The notes under the pieces: model-generated
The model's database searches: none
What the model was told of the DNA's origin: nothing
Seen by the model: only the letters and a program-made list of their open reading frames with translations
Shown: in pieces, positions 1 to 11,515 of the stretch
How the letters are laid out: each line of letters begins with the position of its first letter
Position numbering within the stretch: the stretch's first letter is position 1
NCBI GenBank assembly: GCA_963575745.1
Contig: CAUYUJ010002091.1
Span: 420,223-484,222 of the forward strand
Length of the DNA stretch: 64,000 nucleotides
Direction: 5' to 3'
Source: Prorocentrum cordatum
Taxonomy: Eukaryota; Sar; Dinophyceae; Prorocentrales; Prorocentraceae
Translations under genes and position numbers: made by a program

Positions 1-780
1 ACCACTGTTACGGTGACGACTACTCCTGATCTTATCACTAGTATTGCGAGCACGAACGCTACTACAACTACTACGGTCATAGCTGCTATCTTGGCGACGG
101 CGACTGCTAGTATTAACGCCACGTCTTCTCGTACTACTACTACTACCGCGATGACTGTTCTTGGTATTCCCATTTTTGGAACTACTGTCCCTACTGTCAT
201 GACTTTCAGCACACATAGTCATACTACTACGATCATGGCTTCTACTTTTACGACTACTACTACCACCACGTCGACTTGTATTACCACGACCGCGAACACG
301 ACTACTACTACCCTTACTGCTACCGTAGCTACGACTAAGACCTAGAACTGCTACTACTACTTCTGCTAAGATCACTATTCAAACGATTAAGAGCACTAGT
401 ACTACTTCTACGACTCGGGCTACTCTTGCTACGAAGACTATTTCTACTCTTCCCACCACGGCCGCTCCTACAACCATTACGTCTAGTGTTAACTTCTACT
501 ACGACTACTTCTACTACTACTTTGACTACTACTACCATTACTGCTACTACTACTGCTGCTACTACTACTGCTACTACCATTTTTACTACCGCGCCTACGA
601 CCACTTCTACTAATACTACCCCTACGACTACGACTACGACTACTTCTTCTACTATTACTACTATTACTACTATCACTACGTCCTCTCTACTACTACTACT
701 ACTCTTACGACTGCGGCTGTGATTGCAACTACGAAGGTTGCTGCTGCTTCCACGACTACTACTACTACAACGACTACTAT

Positions 781-822
<42 letters not shown>

Positions 823-1085
823 CACTGCTGCTGCTACTACGAATATCACTACTACTGCCACTATTACGACCACAACTGTTTATTTTTCAAAGAAATGACT
901 ACTACCACTAGGACCAGTACAGGCACCATTATTATTATTACTACAACTACGACGACGACTACAACTACTACGACTACTATTATTACTACTACTTATACTA
1001 CCCCTTTTACTTCTGTCTTTTGGATTACCGCGACTATGGTTATCTCGAATTCCACCAACACCACCACGCGTCCCATCACTTCTAC
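1..1085. repeat. Degenerate (ACT)n trinucleotide tract
   Basis: More than 1 kb is built almost only from ACT, ACG, ATT and ACC triplets, with the purest run at about 775-822. Guanine is rare on this strand. The long open frames here encode only Thr, Val or Leu runs and are artefacts of the repeat. It is a long, decayed microsatellite with no sign of a gene. Confidence 0.9.
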
Positions 1086-1625
1086 CACTATTGAATTGCG
1101 ACCAGCACTACTTCAGCAAGGTCTTTGCAAGCACGTTCCCAGCGAATCCTGCCATACTGGCCAAAGGCGTGGCTTTCAGGGACGCAGCGCCAACGTCATG
1201 CGCGGTGCGCCTAAGCATTTGCACTGTGGCAGCACAATGTGTACGACCGGGCGCAGCAGTTTTGAGAAAACGCAGTGTGCAGCGTGGCGCTGGTGTGCTT
1301 GGCTCTGAGAAAGGCGGCCTGGCCGCGGCCAGAGCAGGTCAAGCAGCCTGGCGAGCTGTTGGAGCCAGCGCTGCGGCCGCAAGGGGTTTCAGCAAGCGCG
1401 GGAAAGCTACAGAGAATGCGAAGCTGGCTGGTCCTAGCCGACGTGATATAAAGCATGGAATGAGCGAGGGTTGACGAGCACACGCCGCAAGGGCCGAACT
1501 GCCCAAGTCAACCACCCCACTCGAAGCGAGGTGACGCGCCAGCTGTCTCCAGCGAGCCCTCCATAAAAGGGGCCACTATCTGTCACCACGGCGGCCGCAG
1601 GATTCGGAAGGTCGGCGCGTGGGTA
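1086..1625. other. GC-rich unique sequence, no recognised gene
   Basis: A 127-codon plus frame (1091-1474) is open and Ala/Arg-rich, but it has no domain I recognise and no clear splice context. I see nothing else here. Confidence 0.4.
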
Positions 1626-1964
1626 ATGATGATTAGAATGATGATTAGAATGATGATGATGATGCTGATGATGATGATGATGACGATGACGGTGACGGTG
1701 ACGGTGATGGTGGTGATGATGATGAGCACGTTCATGGATGACGATCAGAATGTTGATGTTGATGATGGTGTTGATGGTGATGACGATGTTAGTGATAATG
1801 ATGCTGATCATGACGGTGATGATGACGATGGTGTAGTTGATGATGTTGATGTTGATCTGACGGGATTGGTCGTGATGATGGTGAACAAGATGGTGTCGAT
1901 AATAATGGTGATGATGGTGGTGGTAATGGGAATGGTGATGATGGCGATGGTGATGGTGATGGGC

Positions 1965-2011
<47 letters not shown>

Positions 2012-2250
2012 ACTGATGCTGCTAACGATGATGATGGTGCAGGAGATGACCACGATGAGGAGCATGATAGTGCTGTTGATGACGACCTTGTCAATAATGG
2101 TAACGATGGTCATGATGATGATGTTGGTGGGAATGATGAAGATGATGATAATGACGATGATGATGACGACGATGATACTGGTAGTGATGATGATGACGAG
2201 GGTTTCCAGGTGGATGAGGAAGAGGCGGAGTTCGATGAGGAGGAGTCATA
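1626..2250. repeat. Degenerate (GAT)n tract
   Basis: Triplets GAT, GAC and GGT dominate; the purest stretch is about 1965-2010. One plus frame ends in an acidic stretch (DEGFQVDEEEAEFDEEES, stop at about 2250) that could be a real Asp/Glu-rich segment, but the composition follows from the repeat, so no gene is called. Confidence 0.85.
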
Positions 2251-2354
2251 ATTTTGGGATAAAGAGGGGGAGGACGGAGGACGAGGAGGAGAGTGGAGGA
2301 GGCTGATGAGGTGGATGTGCAGGACTATGGCACATTGATGGCCCTGCCTTGCAG

Positions 2355-2443
2355 GTTTGGGACCTCGGCCTCGGACGCATCTCCATGCTGCTGCAAGGGC
2401 ATACGGGCACGATCAGGTGCGTCGAGACCGACTGGCCCTCGAG
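2355..2443 (+). CDS. WD40-repeat protein, exon 1 of 5 seen
   Basis: After a TTGCAG acceptor the sequence reads VWDLGLGRISMLLQGHTGTI followed by RCVETDWPSR. This is the end of one WD40 blade (VWDL) and the GH-dipeptide start of the next. The best join to the next exon uses the donor CGAG/GACGCC, a GA-AG intron of a kind known in dinoflagellates, leaving phase 2. Joined to the exon at 7712 it gives WPSR-RALTGSDDG, which restores blade spacing. WD40 proteins are beta-propeller scaffolds; which family this is cannot be told from the fragments. The start codon lies upstream, outside the part I can identify. A CAG/GTGCGT site inside the exon is an alternative donor, but it would cut the blade. Confidence 0.6.
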
Positions 2444-2948
2444 GACGCCTCTCGTGTATATTGCACTATTTTGCCTGCAGACATCAGCGCCCAGCTCCGC
2501 TGTATCCCTCACTCTTGGCAATGTTATCTGCCCCCTCCTCTCGTGCTTGTCTGTTGTCATAGTTCACGAAGCCGCTCGCCCATCGTATTCTCGTGTTTCC
2601 CCCCTGTGCATTGGTTTTTTCTTGTCCATCGTTTCAAGTTTCAGTCATATTCGCACTCCTTCGATCCGACCCAATAATGCATCCCGAAAGTGATGTAGCA
2701 CACGCCCATGGACCATCGCAGTGTCTCGCATTTTCACCGCATGAGGCGCATCGGGTGTGTCGACGAAGCGATCCCCCTGCTAACTCGTCTTCACGGACTG
2801 TAGTTGGCAGGGTGGCAGCAAATTGAGCACGCTTACTTTCCACCCTCCAGCATGAATTCTGGAGCCAGCAGGACTTGCGATACGGCAGCATGTGCCACAC
2901 AATGTCAGAAAGTAGTGCCACGTGTAAGGGAATGGACGGAAACCAACG
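2444..2948. other. Intron 1 start of the WD40 gene, nothing else seen
   Basis: Mixed-composition sequence without a recognisable exon or repeat. It leads into an antisense LINE remnant. Confidence 0.35.
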
Positions 2949-3450
2949 TCAGGTCAGGACGTGGGTGGAATGACCGTGGCCTCGAACATATTCACGAACC
3001 CGTTGTGTCATTACGTCGTGAATGGCTGCCGTCGGCCTGGGGGTCTGGGCGTGTTGTTTGTCGTTTGTGCGCCCGTACGTCGCGTAAACCAGAAGGACGA
3101 TGGTCGTGAGCGTCTCCTGGGCGTTGGGCCAGAGGGCCTACCAGAAGAAAAGAGTGGAGGTTCACCAACTGGTGGGGGTCGAGGTCCAACAAATGTGCAG
3201 CAAGTCGCTTCACCACCTGGCACTTCAAGAAATGCTCCATTGCGTCCTGGGCGTCGGGCTCTTTGCAAAGGGGGCACGTTCCACCGTGGGGTCGTTGAAA
3301 GCACCGGGCTGTGGTCCATCGATTCCAGATCGTGCCAAATACCGTTGATTGTACCCTTGAAGTCACCAAGTTGCTCAGGCGTCGAAGGTGATGGAGAGCT
3401 GCTCCGACGTGCCATTTGTCCTTGCGCTGCCGGACCAGAAACAAGCTACC
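2949..3450 (-). pseudogene. LINE 3' end remnant (zinc knuckle and C-terminal tail)
   Basis: On the minus strand, about 3300 downward, the frame reads WNRWTTARCFQRPHGGT and then CPLCKEPDAQDAMEHFLKC, a CX2C-X9-H-X3-C knuckle of the type that ends the LINE reverse-transcriptase protein at 39.3-43.3 kb. It continues as QVVKRLAAHLLDLDPHQ and HSFLLVG. A frameshift follows near 3130; the next frame then reads QETLTTIVLLVYATYGRTND to a stop at 2949-2951, as expected for the tail of such a protein. The upstream reverse transcriptase is missing, so this is a 5'-truncated dead copy, typical of LINE insertion. It lies antisense in the first WD40 intron. The family assignment rests on motif pattern only. 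Confidence 0.6.
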
Positions 3451-3924
3451 GACGTGGGCGTAGTCGGATCGATTGGGGTACCAGCACAGGTATTTGCTCC
3501 GATGCGGTGTTCGGCTGGCGGAGCGTGCGCCTGCGACAGTCGAGCGTACATGGCGGATTGGTGCCGTGATAACATTGCCATTTCCAATCCACATTCCTCT
3601 CCGACTTCCCATTCGCACCTCCATCCATCGATTTCCAGCTGCCAGCAGTTTGACACTCCGACCTGCCTTCGGCACCTAACGTCCCACCTCCTCCGCCTCC
3701 CATCGCTCTCTACCACCCACTGCCCACCACCGATTCACAGCGTCCGGCTTCCACTCTCAATCAGTTAAGTGCCAATCTCCAGAAGCCGACTTACCACTTC
3801 CACCTCCACCAATCAACGACCAGCTTCCACCACGCAGCATGTCGACTCCTAGCCTCCAGGGTACGACTTTCCACTCCCGCCTCCACCTGTCGATCACCGG
3901 CCAACGGCCGCTAGCAGCACGGCG
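3451..3924. other. Pyrimidine-rich intronic sequence
   Basis: About 3580-3880 is a C/T-rich stretch repeating phrases such as CTTCCACCTCCACC. No coding signal is seen. Confidence 0.4.
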
Positions 3925-5145
3925 ATGCGCAGCACGACGGCCTCCAGCAACGCGGTGGTACGCAGCACGACGTTGAGCAGGTCTGCAGCACGACGAGGAG
4001 AAGCACGGCGGAGACGGGCACCACATCGCGTTCCAGCACTACGGAAGAAAGTGCCGCCGCCTTGTTCACAAGTCGCAATCAAGCATCACGTCGGTATCTT
4101 GCGCTACAGACTCGAACACCACGTCGATATGCAGCACCGCATGACTTGAACGCGACCACGATGCCCCTCCGACGACAGCTCTGGATCCGACCCCAGCCCC
4201 GACTCCAGCGCTAGTTTCAACACGAGCACCGATGCCCCAGCCCTGACTTTCCTGCTGATGCCACGGCTCCCGCACCAGCTCCGACTCCCAGCCAGCGCCA
4301 GCCCCAGCTCTGACCCCAGCCCCGACTCCAGAGACAGTCCCAACACCAACTCCGACTCTCCAGCTCCGACTACCTTGTCGCTGCCACGGCCCCGCTGCTA
4401 ACTCCGACTGAGGCAGCTGGTGCAAGACTGTATCAGCGAGCTGCCCAGCTAACCGGTGTTCTCACCAAGTGGTTGCCAGACAAACAGAGCCAAAGCAGCC
4501 ACAACGCACCAGTGAGTTGCCCAGCTAAGCGGTGTTCTAGGAGCAAACCGGATTACGCCTCCGCTACTGCGTGGGGCATGCTCCGGCCCACAATATAGCA
4601 TAGCTTTCAACATCCATTTATTCCGGCGCCGACGCGAGCACCGATGGCAGCATTCCTTCGGATCAGCTGCACGACGTTGAGCAGCGGTGCTTTTGATCAG
4701 CACATCCGCTGCCAGCAGCATAACGTTCCGCAGCACGACGACGCGCAGGTCGGCAGCACGACGCTAAGCCCAGCACCAGCAGCACGACTATGGACAACGA
4801 CGTGCAGCACAACTGACGCAGCACTGCAGAACTTGAACGCGACCACGGTGCCCCTCCGACGACAGCCCCGGCTCCGACCCCAGCCCCGACTCCAGCGCTA
4901 GTTTCAACATCAGCTCCGACTCCCCAGCCCTGACTTCCTGCCGCTGACACGTCTCCGACGTCAGCTCCGACTCCCAGCCAGCGCCAGCCCCAGCTCTGAC
5001 CCCAGCCCCGACTCCAGAGCCAGTCCCAACACAATTTCCGACACCCCAGCTCAGACTGCCTTGCCGATCGCACGGCTCCGACGCCAGATCTGACCCCCCT
5101 TCCAACGCCAGATCTCACTCCCCCCTCCGACGCATAGCTTTCAAC
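3925..5145. repeat. Two diverged copies of a duplicated segment
   Basis: A block around 4128-4400 recurs about 688 bases downstream at about 4815-5060. Both copies carry ACTTGAACGCGACCACG, then CCCCTCCGACGACAGC, then CCCCGACTCCAGCGC. Flanking phrases rich in CAGCACGACG occur before both copies. A shorter direct repeat with the core GCTGCCCAGCTAA (GTTGCCCAGCTAA in the second copy) followed by CGGTGTTCT lies at about 4440 and 4513. This is a local tandem duplication inside the intron; no gene is seen. Confidence 0.75.
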
Positions 5146-5149
5146 ATTC

Positions 5150-5425
5150 CTTCGCTCCAGGACCGACGCCAGTCCACGCCAGCACCGACGCCAGTACTGG
5201 CGCCAGCACCGACGCCAGCCTCAACGCCTGCGCTTACGCCGGCGCCAGCGCCAGCGCCTACGCCAGCGTCGACGCCAGCACCGACGCCAGCACCGACGCC
5301 AGCACCAACGCCAGCGTCAGCGTCTACGTCGGCACCAGTGCAAGCGCCTACACCAGCACCGATGCCAGGACCGACTGCAGCACCAATGCTTGCGCGTGCT
5401 CAAGCGCCGACGCGAACACCGACGG
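5150..5425. repeat. GACGCCAGCACC minisatellite
   Basis: A 12-base unit close to ACCGACGCCAGC is repeated about 15-20 times with substitutions. The open frames in it are repeat translations. Confidence 0.85.
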
Positions 5426-6690
5426 CAGGCAGCGTCAGCAATGAAGACGACAAAGGCAAGCACTACCAGTGGGGCAACCATCGCTGGCAAGTTTACGACG
5501 CCGGTGAGGTACATGACCATCATCGTTACTACTGCCGCCGTGGTCACCCAGCCAGGTACTGGCGCCCCTGCCACTCATATCAAATCCGATGCCGTTGTCT
5601 CATCACCTACGCCTCCACATCTACCTCTCCATCTTGCCGTACCCTGGCCACCACCATTACCACTCCACTCTCTAATTCGGTGCACAACCTCAGAGCGGAA
5701 TGTTGCACAGACGGTCCATTGGCAGGGCCGGTACATGTGTGCATGTGTCCAAGCGCCCATCGGCCTCCATCCTATTCGGTGACGGTTATCTCTGCAAGTA
5801 CTTTTTCTACTGGCTTCTCGACTTGTCCGTCAACCTGTGAGCTCCGGCTCTTGACTCTCTTTGGTCTGCCTGTTGTCCTGTACAGCATTGCAAAGCTGCA
5901 ATTAATGGGGTCGCGTGAGTCCCTTACGTTTATCCCCTCGATTCCCCTTTCTCCTATTCTTCCTCTTCTTCCTTCTCGACATTGAGAGTATCCGCTTCCA
6001 CACGCTTGGTCCGTCTTTCAAGTGCAACCGCTTTCTTTGTATCCTGCATCTGTTGTCGTATCAAGACGCGTTTCGGCTTAGCTGTTGCCGCAATTCTGTG
6101 CGATGCCAAGTTTTGTCGCTCGAGCTTGGCACTTGGTCATTCGATCCCTCCTCGTCCTCCTCCTCCGCCCTCGCCCTCTTCTCTCTAGGCACTGTGAGTG
6201 TCCGATTCCACGTTCTTGGTGAGGAAGAAAACGGTTTTCAAAGGCAGCCGTTTTTTTTTGCCTTGCATCTTTTCCTCATCATGATGTGTTTTTCCCCAGT
6301 TTTCGGTGTGGCTGGTATTATCGTTACGACGTTGGTTGCTGTGGCATGTTGTCCGCTCAGTAACACACAGACAACTGCGCCTTAGCGCCAACACGCGTCG
6401 CCCTGTAGAAAGTGGCACAAGTTTCGACGTGGATCCACTCCAGGCCCCAGGCCTTGCTCCATCCTTGCCATCGTCCTCTTCCCACTGTCTCGCCAAGAGA
6501 ACGCGACGTGGGGAACCAAGGACAATCCACTCGCATTGCTGTGCGCAGACTCTTCGCGGGACGAGGGCGGAGAGAAGGAAGGAAACAAAATGAGGGGAGG
6601 GCCGTGTTTTGCTGGAGGTCGGTTTGCCAATCCTGCCGTCGGGCCTCAGCACGCTCCCGTCGCATGTGCTTGTTTTTGGGCAGGCTGGGC
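5426..6690. other. Intronic sequence, no gene recognised
   Basis: Mixed unique and T/C-rich sequence. Long minus-strand frames at about 6185-7031 are Ser/Pro/Arg-rich low-complexity translations and are not called. Confidence 0.35.
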
Positions 6691-6895
6691 GAGGAGGACG
6701 AGGAGGAAATAGGACGAGGAAATAGGAGGGCCTCGAGGAGGATGGACGGACTAGGATGGACGGAAATGGAAATAGGAGGGCCTCGAGGAGGAGGAAATAC
6801 GACGAGGAAATAGGACGAGGAAATAGGAGGGCCGCGAGGAGGATGGAACAGGACGAGGAAGTAGGAGGGCCTCGAGGAGGACGGACGAGGCGGAC
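6691..6895. repeat. GGAGGGCCTCGAGGAGGA minisatellite
   Basis: Units built around AATAGGAGGGCCTCGAGGAG alternate with GGACGAGGAAATAGGAC; about six imperfect copies. Confidence 0.8.
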
Positions 6896-7120
6896 CAGGC
6901 CTCCTCGCTGCGCGCCGCTCGGACACGGTCCCAGCTGGCCACTGGGCGGCCTGAGCTGCCCGACGCGGTCGCCGTCCCCTTCTTCCCGAGAGTGCGCGCG
7001 TGGCCCCACGGGGGGACCAGTGAAGGTGCATCAGGGGGGTGCGCGGTGTTTGGCGTCAGGGGGGAGGCGCGCGTGGCCCACACCGGGCTGGCGCTCGCAG
7101 GAGGAGGCGGAGGAGTGAGG

Positions 7121-7672
7121 GGGAAAATATGAGGAGGAGGGCAAGGAGGAGGAGGAGGAGGAGGAGGAGAGGAGGAGGAGGAGGAGGAGGAGGAGGATGA
7201 CGAAAAGAAGGAGGTGGAGCAGGTGGGGGCAGAAGGAGGAGGCGGATGATGAGGAAAATGAGGAGGAGGACGAAGAGGAGGACGAAGAGGAGGACGATGA
7301 GGAGGACAAGGAGGAGGAGGAGGAGGAGAAGAGGAGGAGGGGGATGAGACGGAGGAGAAGACGGAGAAGACGGAGGAACCGTAGGAGAAGAAGGAGCAGG
7401 AGAAGCACAAGGACGAGGAGGAGGATGTGGAGGACGACAAGGGAGAGGAGACAGGAGGCATGTAGGACAGGCGTTGGTTGAGCAGAATCAGGCAGAGGGG
7501 AAGGAGGACGAGGAGGAGGAGGAGTGCAGATCAGGAGGAGGAGGAGGAGGAGGAGGAGGAGGAGGAGGAGGAGTGCAGATCAGGAGGAGGAGAGGAGGAG
7601 GAGGAGGAGGAGGAGGAGTGCAGATCAGGAGGAGGAGGAGGAGGAGGAGGAGGAGGAGCGGAAAGCCTGCCA
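7121..7672. repeat. (GGA)n array with nested 15-base unit
   Basis: Long (GGA)n runs. Between 7520 and 7650 the phrase GTGCAGATCAGGAGGAGG recurs three times between pure GGA runs. The polypurine side is the plus strand. Frames here encode Glu/Arg/Gly runs only. Confidence 0.9.
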
Positions 7673-7711
7673 CCGCCGCTGTCTCCCTCCTCCTGGCGCT
7701 CTACAGAAAAG

Positions 7712-7803
7712 GCGGGCGTTGACCGGCTCGGACGACGGCGCGGTGCGGCTCTGGCACCTCGGCATGGGCTGCGAGCTCCGGGTCCTGCGCGGCCGCGGCG
7801 GCA
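7712..7803 (+). CDS. WD40-repeat protein, exon 2
   Basis: An acceptor in CTACAGAAAAG is followed by codons for RALTGSDDGAVRLWHLGMGC and ELRVLRGRGG. GSDDGAVRLWHL is a textbook WD40 blade end (S-D-D-G...R-L-W). The likely donor is GTGCGT at 7804. That leaves phase 1, whereas the next exon wants phase 2, so one base is out of register; a sequencing indel, a pseudogene lesion or an unusual donor would all explain this. The exon begins 40 bases after a (GGA)n array. Confidence 0.6.
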
Positions 7804-7849
7804 GTGCGTGGCGCTGGGGTGGAGGGAGGAACGGGAAAGCAGGGGGATG

Positions 7850-8020
7850 AGGAAAGGGAGGAGGAAGGAGAGGAGGAGAGCAGGAGGAGGAGGAGGAGGA
7901 GGAGGAGGAGGAGGAGGAGGAGGAAGAGAAGAGGAAGAGGAAGAGGAAGAGGAAGAGGAAGAGGAAGAGGAAGAGGAAGAGGAGACGGGAGGAGGAGACG
8001 GGAAGAGGGGAAGGGGGAGA
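7850..8020. repeat. (GGA)n then (GGAAGA)n array
   Basis: Polypurine tract, first GGA triplets and then GGAAGA hexamers. Non-coding microsatellite. Confidence 0.9.
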
Positions 8021-8095
8021 AAGGATGATCGGCGGGGTTGGCGGCGGGTTGCATGGGGAGTGGCGGGGGAGAGGTGTAGGAGCCGAAGGGGGAAA

Positions 8096-8197
8096 CGATA
8101 CCGATGTTGCTGCCCTTCCTTGTCGCCACGGCTGGGTTCGTTTCGAAATCCTGGCAGAGCGCACCCCAGGAGAAATCCGTGGAGCATCGGTATCGGT
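8096..8197. mobile_element. Short TIR element, GGTACCGATACC family, copy 1
   Basis: Ends are ACGATACCGATG and CATCGGTATCGGT, inverted relative to each other. The core holds GCCACGGCTGGGTTCGTTTC and a CACCCCAGGAGAAATCCG end shared with four other sites (8586, 23727, 24996 and 31136). About 102 bp, no coding capacity; a degenerate MITE-like member. Confidence 0.6.
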
Positions 8198-8325
8198 CTC
8201 TCTCTCTCTCTCTCTCTCTCTTTTCAGAGGATGGAAAGGAAGAGAGGGAGGCAACATGGCGTGGGAACGGGGAAGGACTGGGATTGGCGAGGATGGCGGA
8301 AGGGGTGCAGGAGGGAAGGAAGAGG

Positions 8326-8370
8326 TGAATGATGAGGATGAGGATGAGGATGAGGATGAGGATGAGGATG

Positions 8371-8428
<58 letters not shown>

Positions 8429-8580
8429 GGATGAGATGAGGATGAGGATGAGGATGAGGATGAGGATGAGGATGAGATGAGGATGAGGATGAGGATGAGG
8501 ATGAGGAGGATGAGGAGGCTGAGGAGGAGGATGAGGAGGAGGATGAGGAGGAGGATGAGGAGGAGGAGGAGGAGCCAGAG
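8326..8580. repeat. (GATGAG)n / (GAT)n / (GAG)n array
   Basis: Hexamers GATGAG pass into pure GAT and back, ending in GAGGAGGAT units. Not coding. Confidence 0.9.
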
Positions 8581-8585
8581 GAGGA

Positions 8586-8695
8586 ATATCTACCGATGCC
8601 GCTACCCTTCCCTCGTCGCCACGGCTGGGTTCGTTTCGAAGTCCGGATCTGGAAGCACCCCAGGAGAAGTCCGAAGAGTATCGGTATCGGTATCT
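8586..8695. mobile_element. Short TIR element, GGTACCGATACC family, copy 2
   Basis: Starts ATATCTACCGATGCCGCTAC and ends GAGTATCGGTATCGGTATC. The core GTCGCCACGGCTGGGTTCGT and the phrase CACCCCAGGAGAAGTCCG match copy 1. About 110 bp. Confidence 0.6.
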
Positions 8696-9325
8696 TCGTC
8701 TTCCATCGAGGAGGTGAGGGAGGAGACAGGCAGCGGGAAAGGAGATGGAGGATGATTTCCGAGGGTGGCGGAAGGGTGCAGGGGACAAGAAAGGAAGAGG
8801 GCGAGGTGCATCAGGACGAGGAGATTTAATGATGCCAGACGGACGCGGAGGAGGAGGAGGGTTGTATGGGCAACTGGGAGGAGGAGACGAAAGGTAATTC
8901 GGACTGACGATGGGCAGGACAAGAGTAGGCAGAGGATGGGAAGGAGGAGGAGGAGCAGAGCAGAGCAGAGCAGATCCTCGTGGAGTCCCTGTCAAGCCAA
9001 CGATCTCGGAGCCCGAGAATACTTGACTGTACTCTGAGAGGGTTCCTTCGAAACCAGACGTCTCACCATGCAAGCCCCTCTAAGACTCACAGCGCGCAAC
9101 CTGCACTGGCCGACTGGTACCCCTTTGGGCACGCAGCCCTCAGCGCGGGGCCGTACGTCAGGCGCGACGACCTCTTCCCGCCCCCCGCCCGCCAGAGCTC
9201 ACCCCCCGCCTCCTTTTCCCAGGGTGTCGGCCGCCACGGCCACGATTCGAAGGCATACGAATTATTGGAATCTGAGGAACACTAACTACTGCGAAACCTT
9301 CTGGAAGAAAAGCCTGGGAGGCTTA
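8696..9325. other. Intronic sequence, nothing recognised
   Basis: GGA-rich at first, with a four-unit AGCAG run near 8955-8970. No gene is seen. Confidence 0.35.
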
Positions 9326-10610
9326 CTTAGGTACTGCTCGATCAATCTCCTCACGGGTTAGTCTACCTGTTGCGACTAAGGATGCTACCCTAACACTGCC
9401 TTGCACTATCTGACTCCGACGCTCAGTCACTTCACTGCTTACACTCGCGCTGCCTTCTACGACGCCTTGCGATCTAGGTGCTTCGAGAGTTCCCTCTCCA
9501 GCGGCCCCCTCGGTGCTGTTCCTGAAGGGACCCCCTTCCTCCACAGCCACGAGTGTCTCGATCATCGGGCCCGCCACGGAGCCAATCGTCTGAGGGGAGA
9601 TCCATCCTGAAGGGAAAGGTAGACTCGTCCTTCTGGACCTCGACTTTGCGATGAAGGCGGACGCGACAGTACTGGACCGCTCGGGCCACACCCGACATCA
9701 GTGACTTGCTGAGCCTCTCGTCGCCATAGTATCGCGTGTCTTTCTTGATCTTCTCCGCCCGCAGCTTCATCGAAGAGTCTCCCTCTTCCGCCACTGATTT
9801 CGTTGCCCCGTACCCCCAGACTGCGATGCATATCATGATGTGTGGAGCTCTGCGTTCTTTGTGGTTGACCCGGTCTCCACCCTTTGCGCGCTTCGTCATC
9901 TCTTTGCTCTCCTCTTTGCTGGCCGCTCCTGCCGCGACAGCGGCCACGATCATGCCCTGGCCTGCGTCCATCTCGTAGCGCAAGTAGCATACTGCCCCGA
10001 GGTCCATGAGCTCTCGACTGTTGGCGAGAATGGGCTTGCAAATTACCAGGATGATCTTGTCGATTGGGACTCGACCCCCTTGGCCCCAAGCCTCTTTCGT
10101 CTTCTGTTTCTTGGAGTCGGGCTGGGACCCATTTGCGGCGGAGGCGCTGGCACCGCTGCACCGAGCAGGTCTCTGGAGAGCCTCGATTTACAGGGTTGAA
10201 CCCCTGAGCATCGGTGGTTAAAGGTTAAAGTACGAGCAATGGACACAAAGGGCGCCATCTCGACAGGACGATGGCTCCTGAGATGACGACACAGGCAGCG
10301 TGTCCACCCCCACAGACTCACAGCACACGCATTCGTAGGAGGACGGGGTCACAAGCGGGGTTCAAAGTGCGAGGTCCACATGTCATACAATTGCCCTTCT
10401 GGAATGAGCGTAATAGATGACGGGCCGCTGTGACGGGCGTAGCGGACGTTTGAAGACAGTGCATGCACACGTTGTTCGGCGTAAGTGCATGCGCCAGACC
10501 ACTTATAGTATGACAGTGGCGTAGGTGCTCGAGTAGCTGTTTGCTGGTACTGAAGGCACTCTGGCAGGGCTCCCACCGAGGTCCATCGGGCACTGAACGG
10601 GCAACGTATC
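9326..10610 (-). pseudogene. Retroelement-like remnant with zinc-finger segment
   Basis: Read 10593 to 10318 on the minus strand there is a Cys/His-rich segment: CQSAFSTSKQLLEHLRHCH, then CMHCLQTSATPVTAARHLLR and GNCMTCGPR. In another frame from about 10090 to 9600 follow ILANSRELMDLGAVCYLRYE, APHIMICIAVWGYGATK and VARAVQYCRVRLHRKVEVQK. The frame changes several times, and stops separate the blocks. Zinc-finger-like segments followed by a conserved C-terminal region occur in multicopy dinoflagellate retroelement proteins, and I infer that origin; I cannot name a family. It is antisense to, and inside an intron of, the WD40 gene. Confidence 0.4.
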
Positions 10611-11515
10611 CTCGACCCGTTCTTCGCGTTCTGCTAGGGGCCTTGCAGGAGTGAGATTACCAGGAGGAGGAGGAGGAGGAATACAGACCGAACAAACTAG
10701 ACTACGACGTTCTGTCGGATCCACCCTCTGAAGCGCCCCTGATGCCTCCGAATCTGCAAGTAGTCGCAGGTCACCTGCACCATCTCTCACACCCTGGTGC
10801 GGAAGAAGCCCGGAAGCTCGATCTCGATCAGATGCCACTTGTGTTGTCCACGGCGTGGCCTGTGCGGCCGGTCTGCCCTCGCACAGCTAGGGCGTCATCG
10901 ACTCGAGGGTAAGGAGGAGGCGGAGAAGGAGGAGGAGATGGAGGCGTTGAAGAGGAGAGGGATGTTGCTTTGTTTGTGTTTTGAGAATGGGCAGAAGGAG
11001 AAAGACGACGACCACAACGAGTGGGATGCATGATTGTGGACCTGGGGGGATTTGGAGGAGAGTTGGAGGAGGGGAATACAGGAAGATACGAAGGAGGAGG
11101 GGGAGCAGGAGGATGAGGAGGAGAGAAGCGTAGGAGTAGGAAGAGGATACGGACGAGTAGGGGGGAGGGATGGCGGATGAGGAAAATGGAAGGGAAGGAG
11201 GGGGGAGGGAGGGGGGGGAGGAGGAGCAAGAGGGGGAGCAGGAGGGGGAATACCAGAAGGAGGAGGAGGAGGAGGAGGAGGAGGAGCATGAGGATACGAG
11301 CGGGTGGGTGGAGGATGGATGGGGAGAGGCATCGGATGGAGGGGGAGGACGTGGAGAATGGGTGGAGGGATGAGGGAGGGTGGGAGATCGAGGAGGAAGA
11401 GAGCCAGAGCAAACCAAGGATGCATCGACGATGCTGCAAGACACCCGCCCGTCCCAACCCTCCTCATCGCAGGTCTCTGCCAACCCCTCAGCTTCTCTGC
11501 AAAGTGTGCCCCCAC
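10611..11515. repeat. GGA-rich degenerate region
   Basis: Polypurine on the plus strand at about 10905-11400, with a pure GGA run at about 11257-11285. Minus-strand Ser/Pro frames here are repeat translations. Confidence 0.7.

Noticed and set aside
1091-1474. 127-codon plus frame as a gene
   Set aside because: Plausible length, but overlapping frames are equally open in this GC-rich DNA and no domain is recognisable.
6185-7461. Overlapping 200-270-codon minus frames
   Set aside because: Ser/Pro/Arg/Phe low-complexity sequence derived from the GGA and GGAGGGCCTC repeats; no splice or domain support.
7625-9073. 482-codon minus-strand open frame
   Set aside because: It is almost wholly Ser/Pro/Leu translation of (GGA)n and (GATGAG)n arrays and crosses two TIR elements and a WD40 exon on the other strand.
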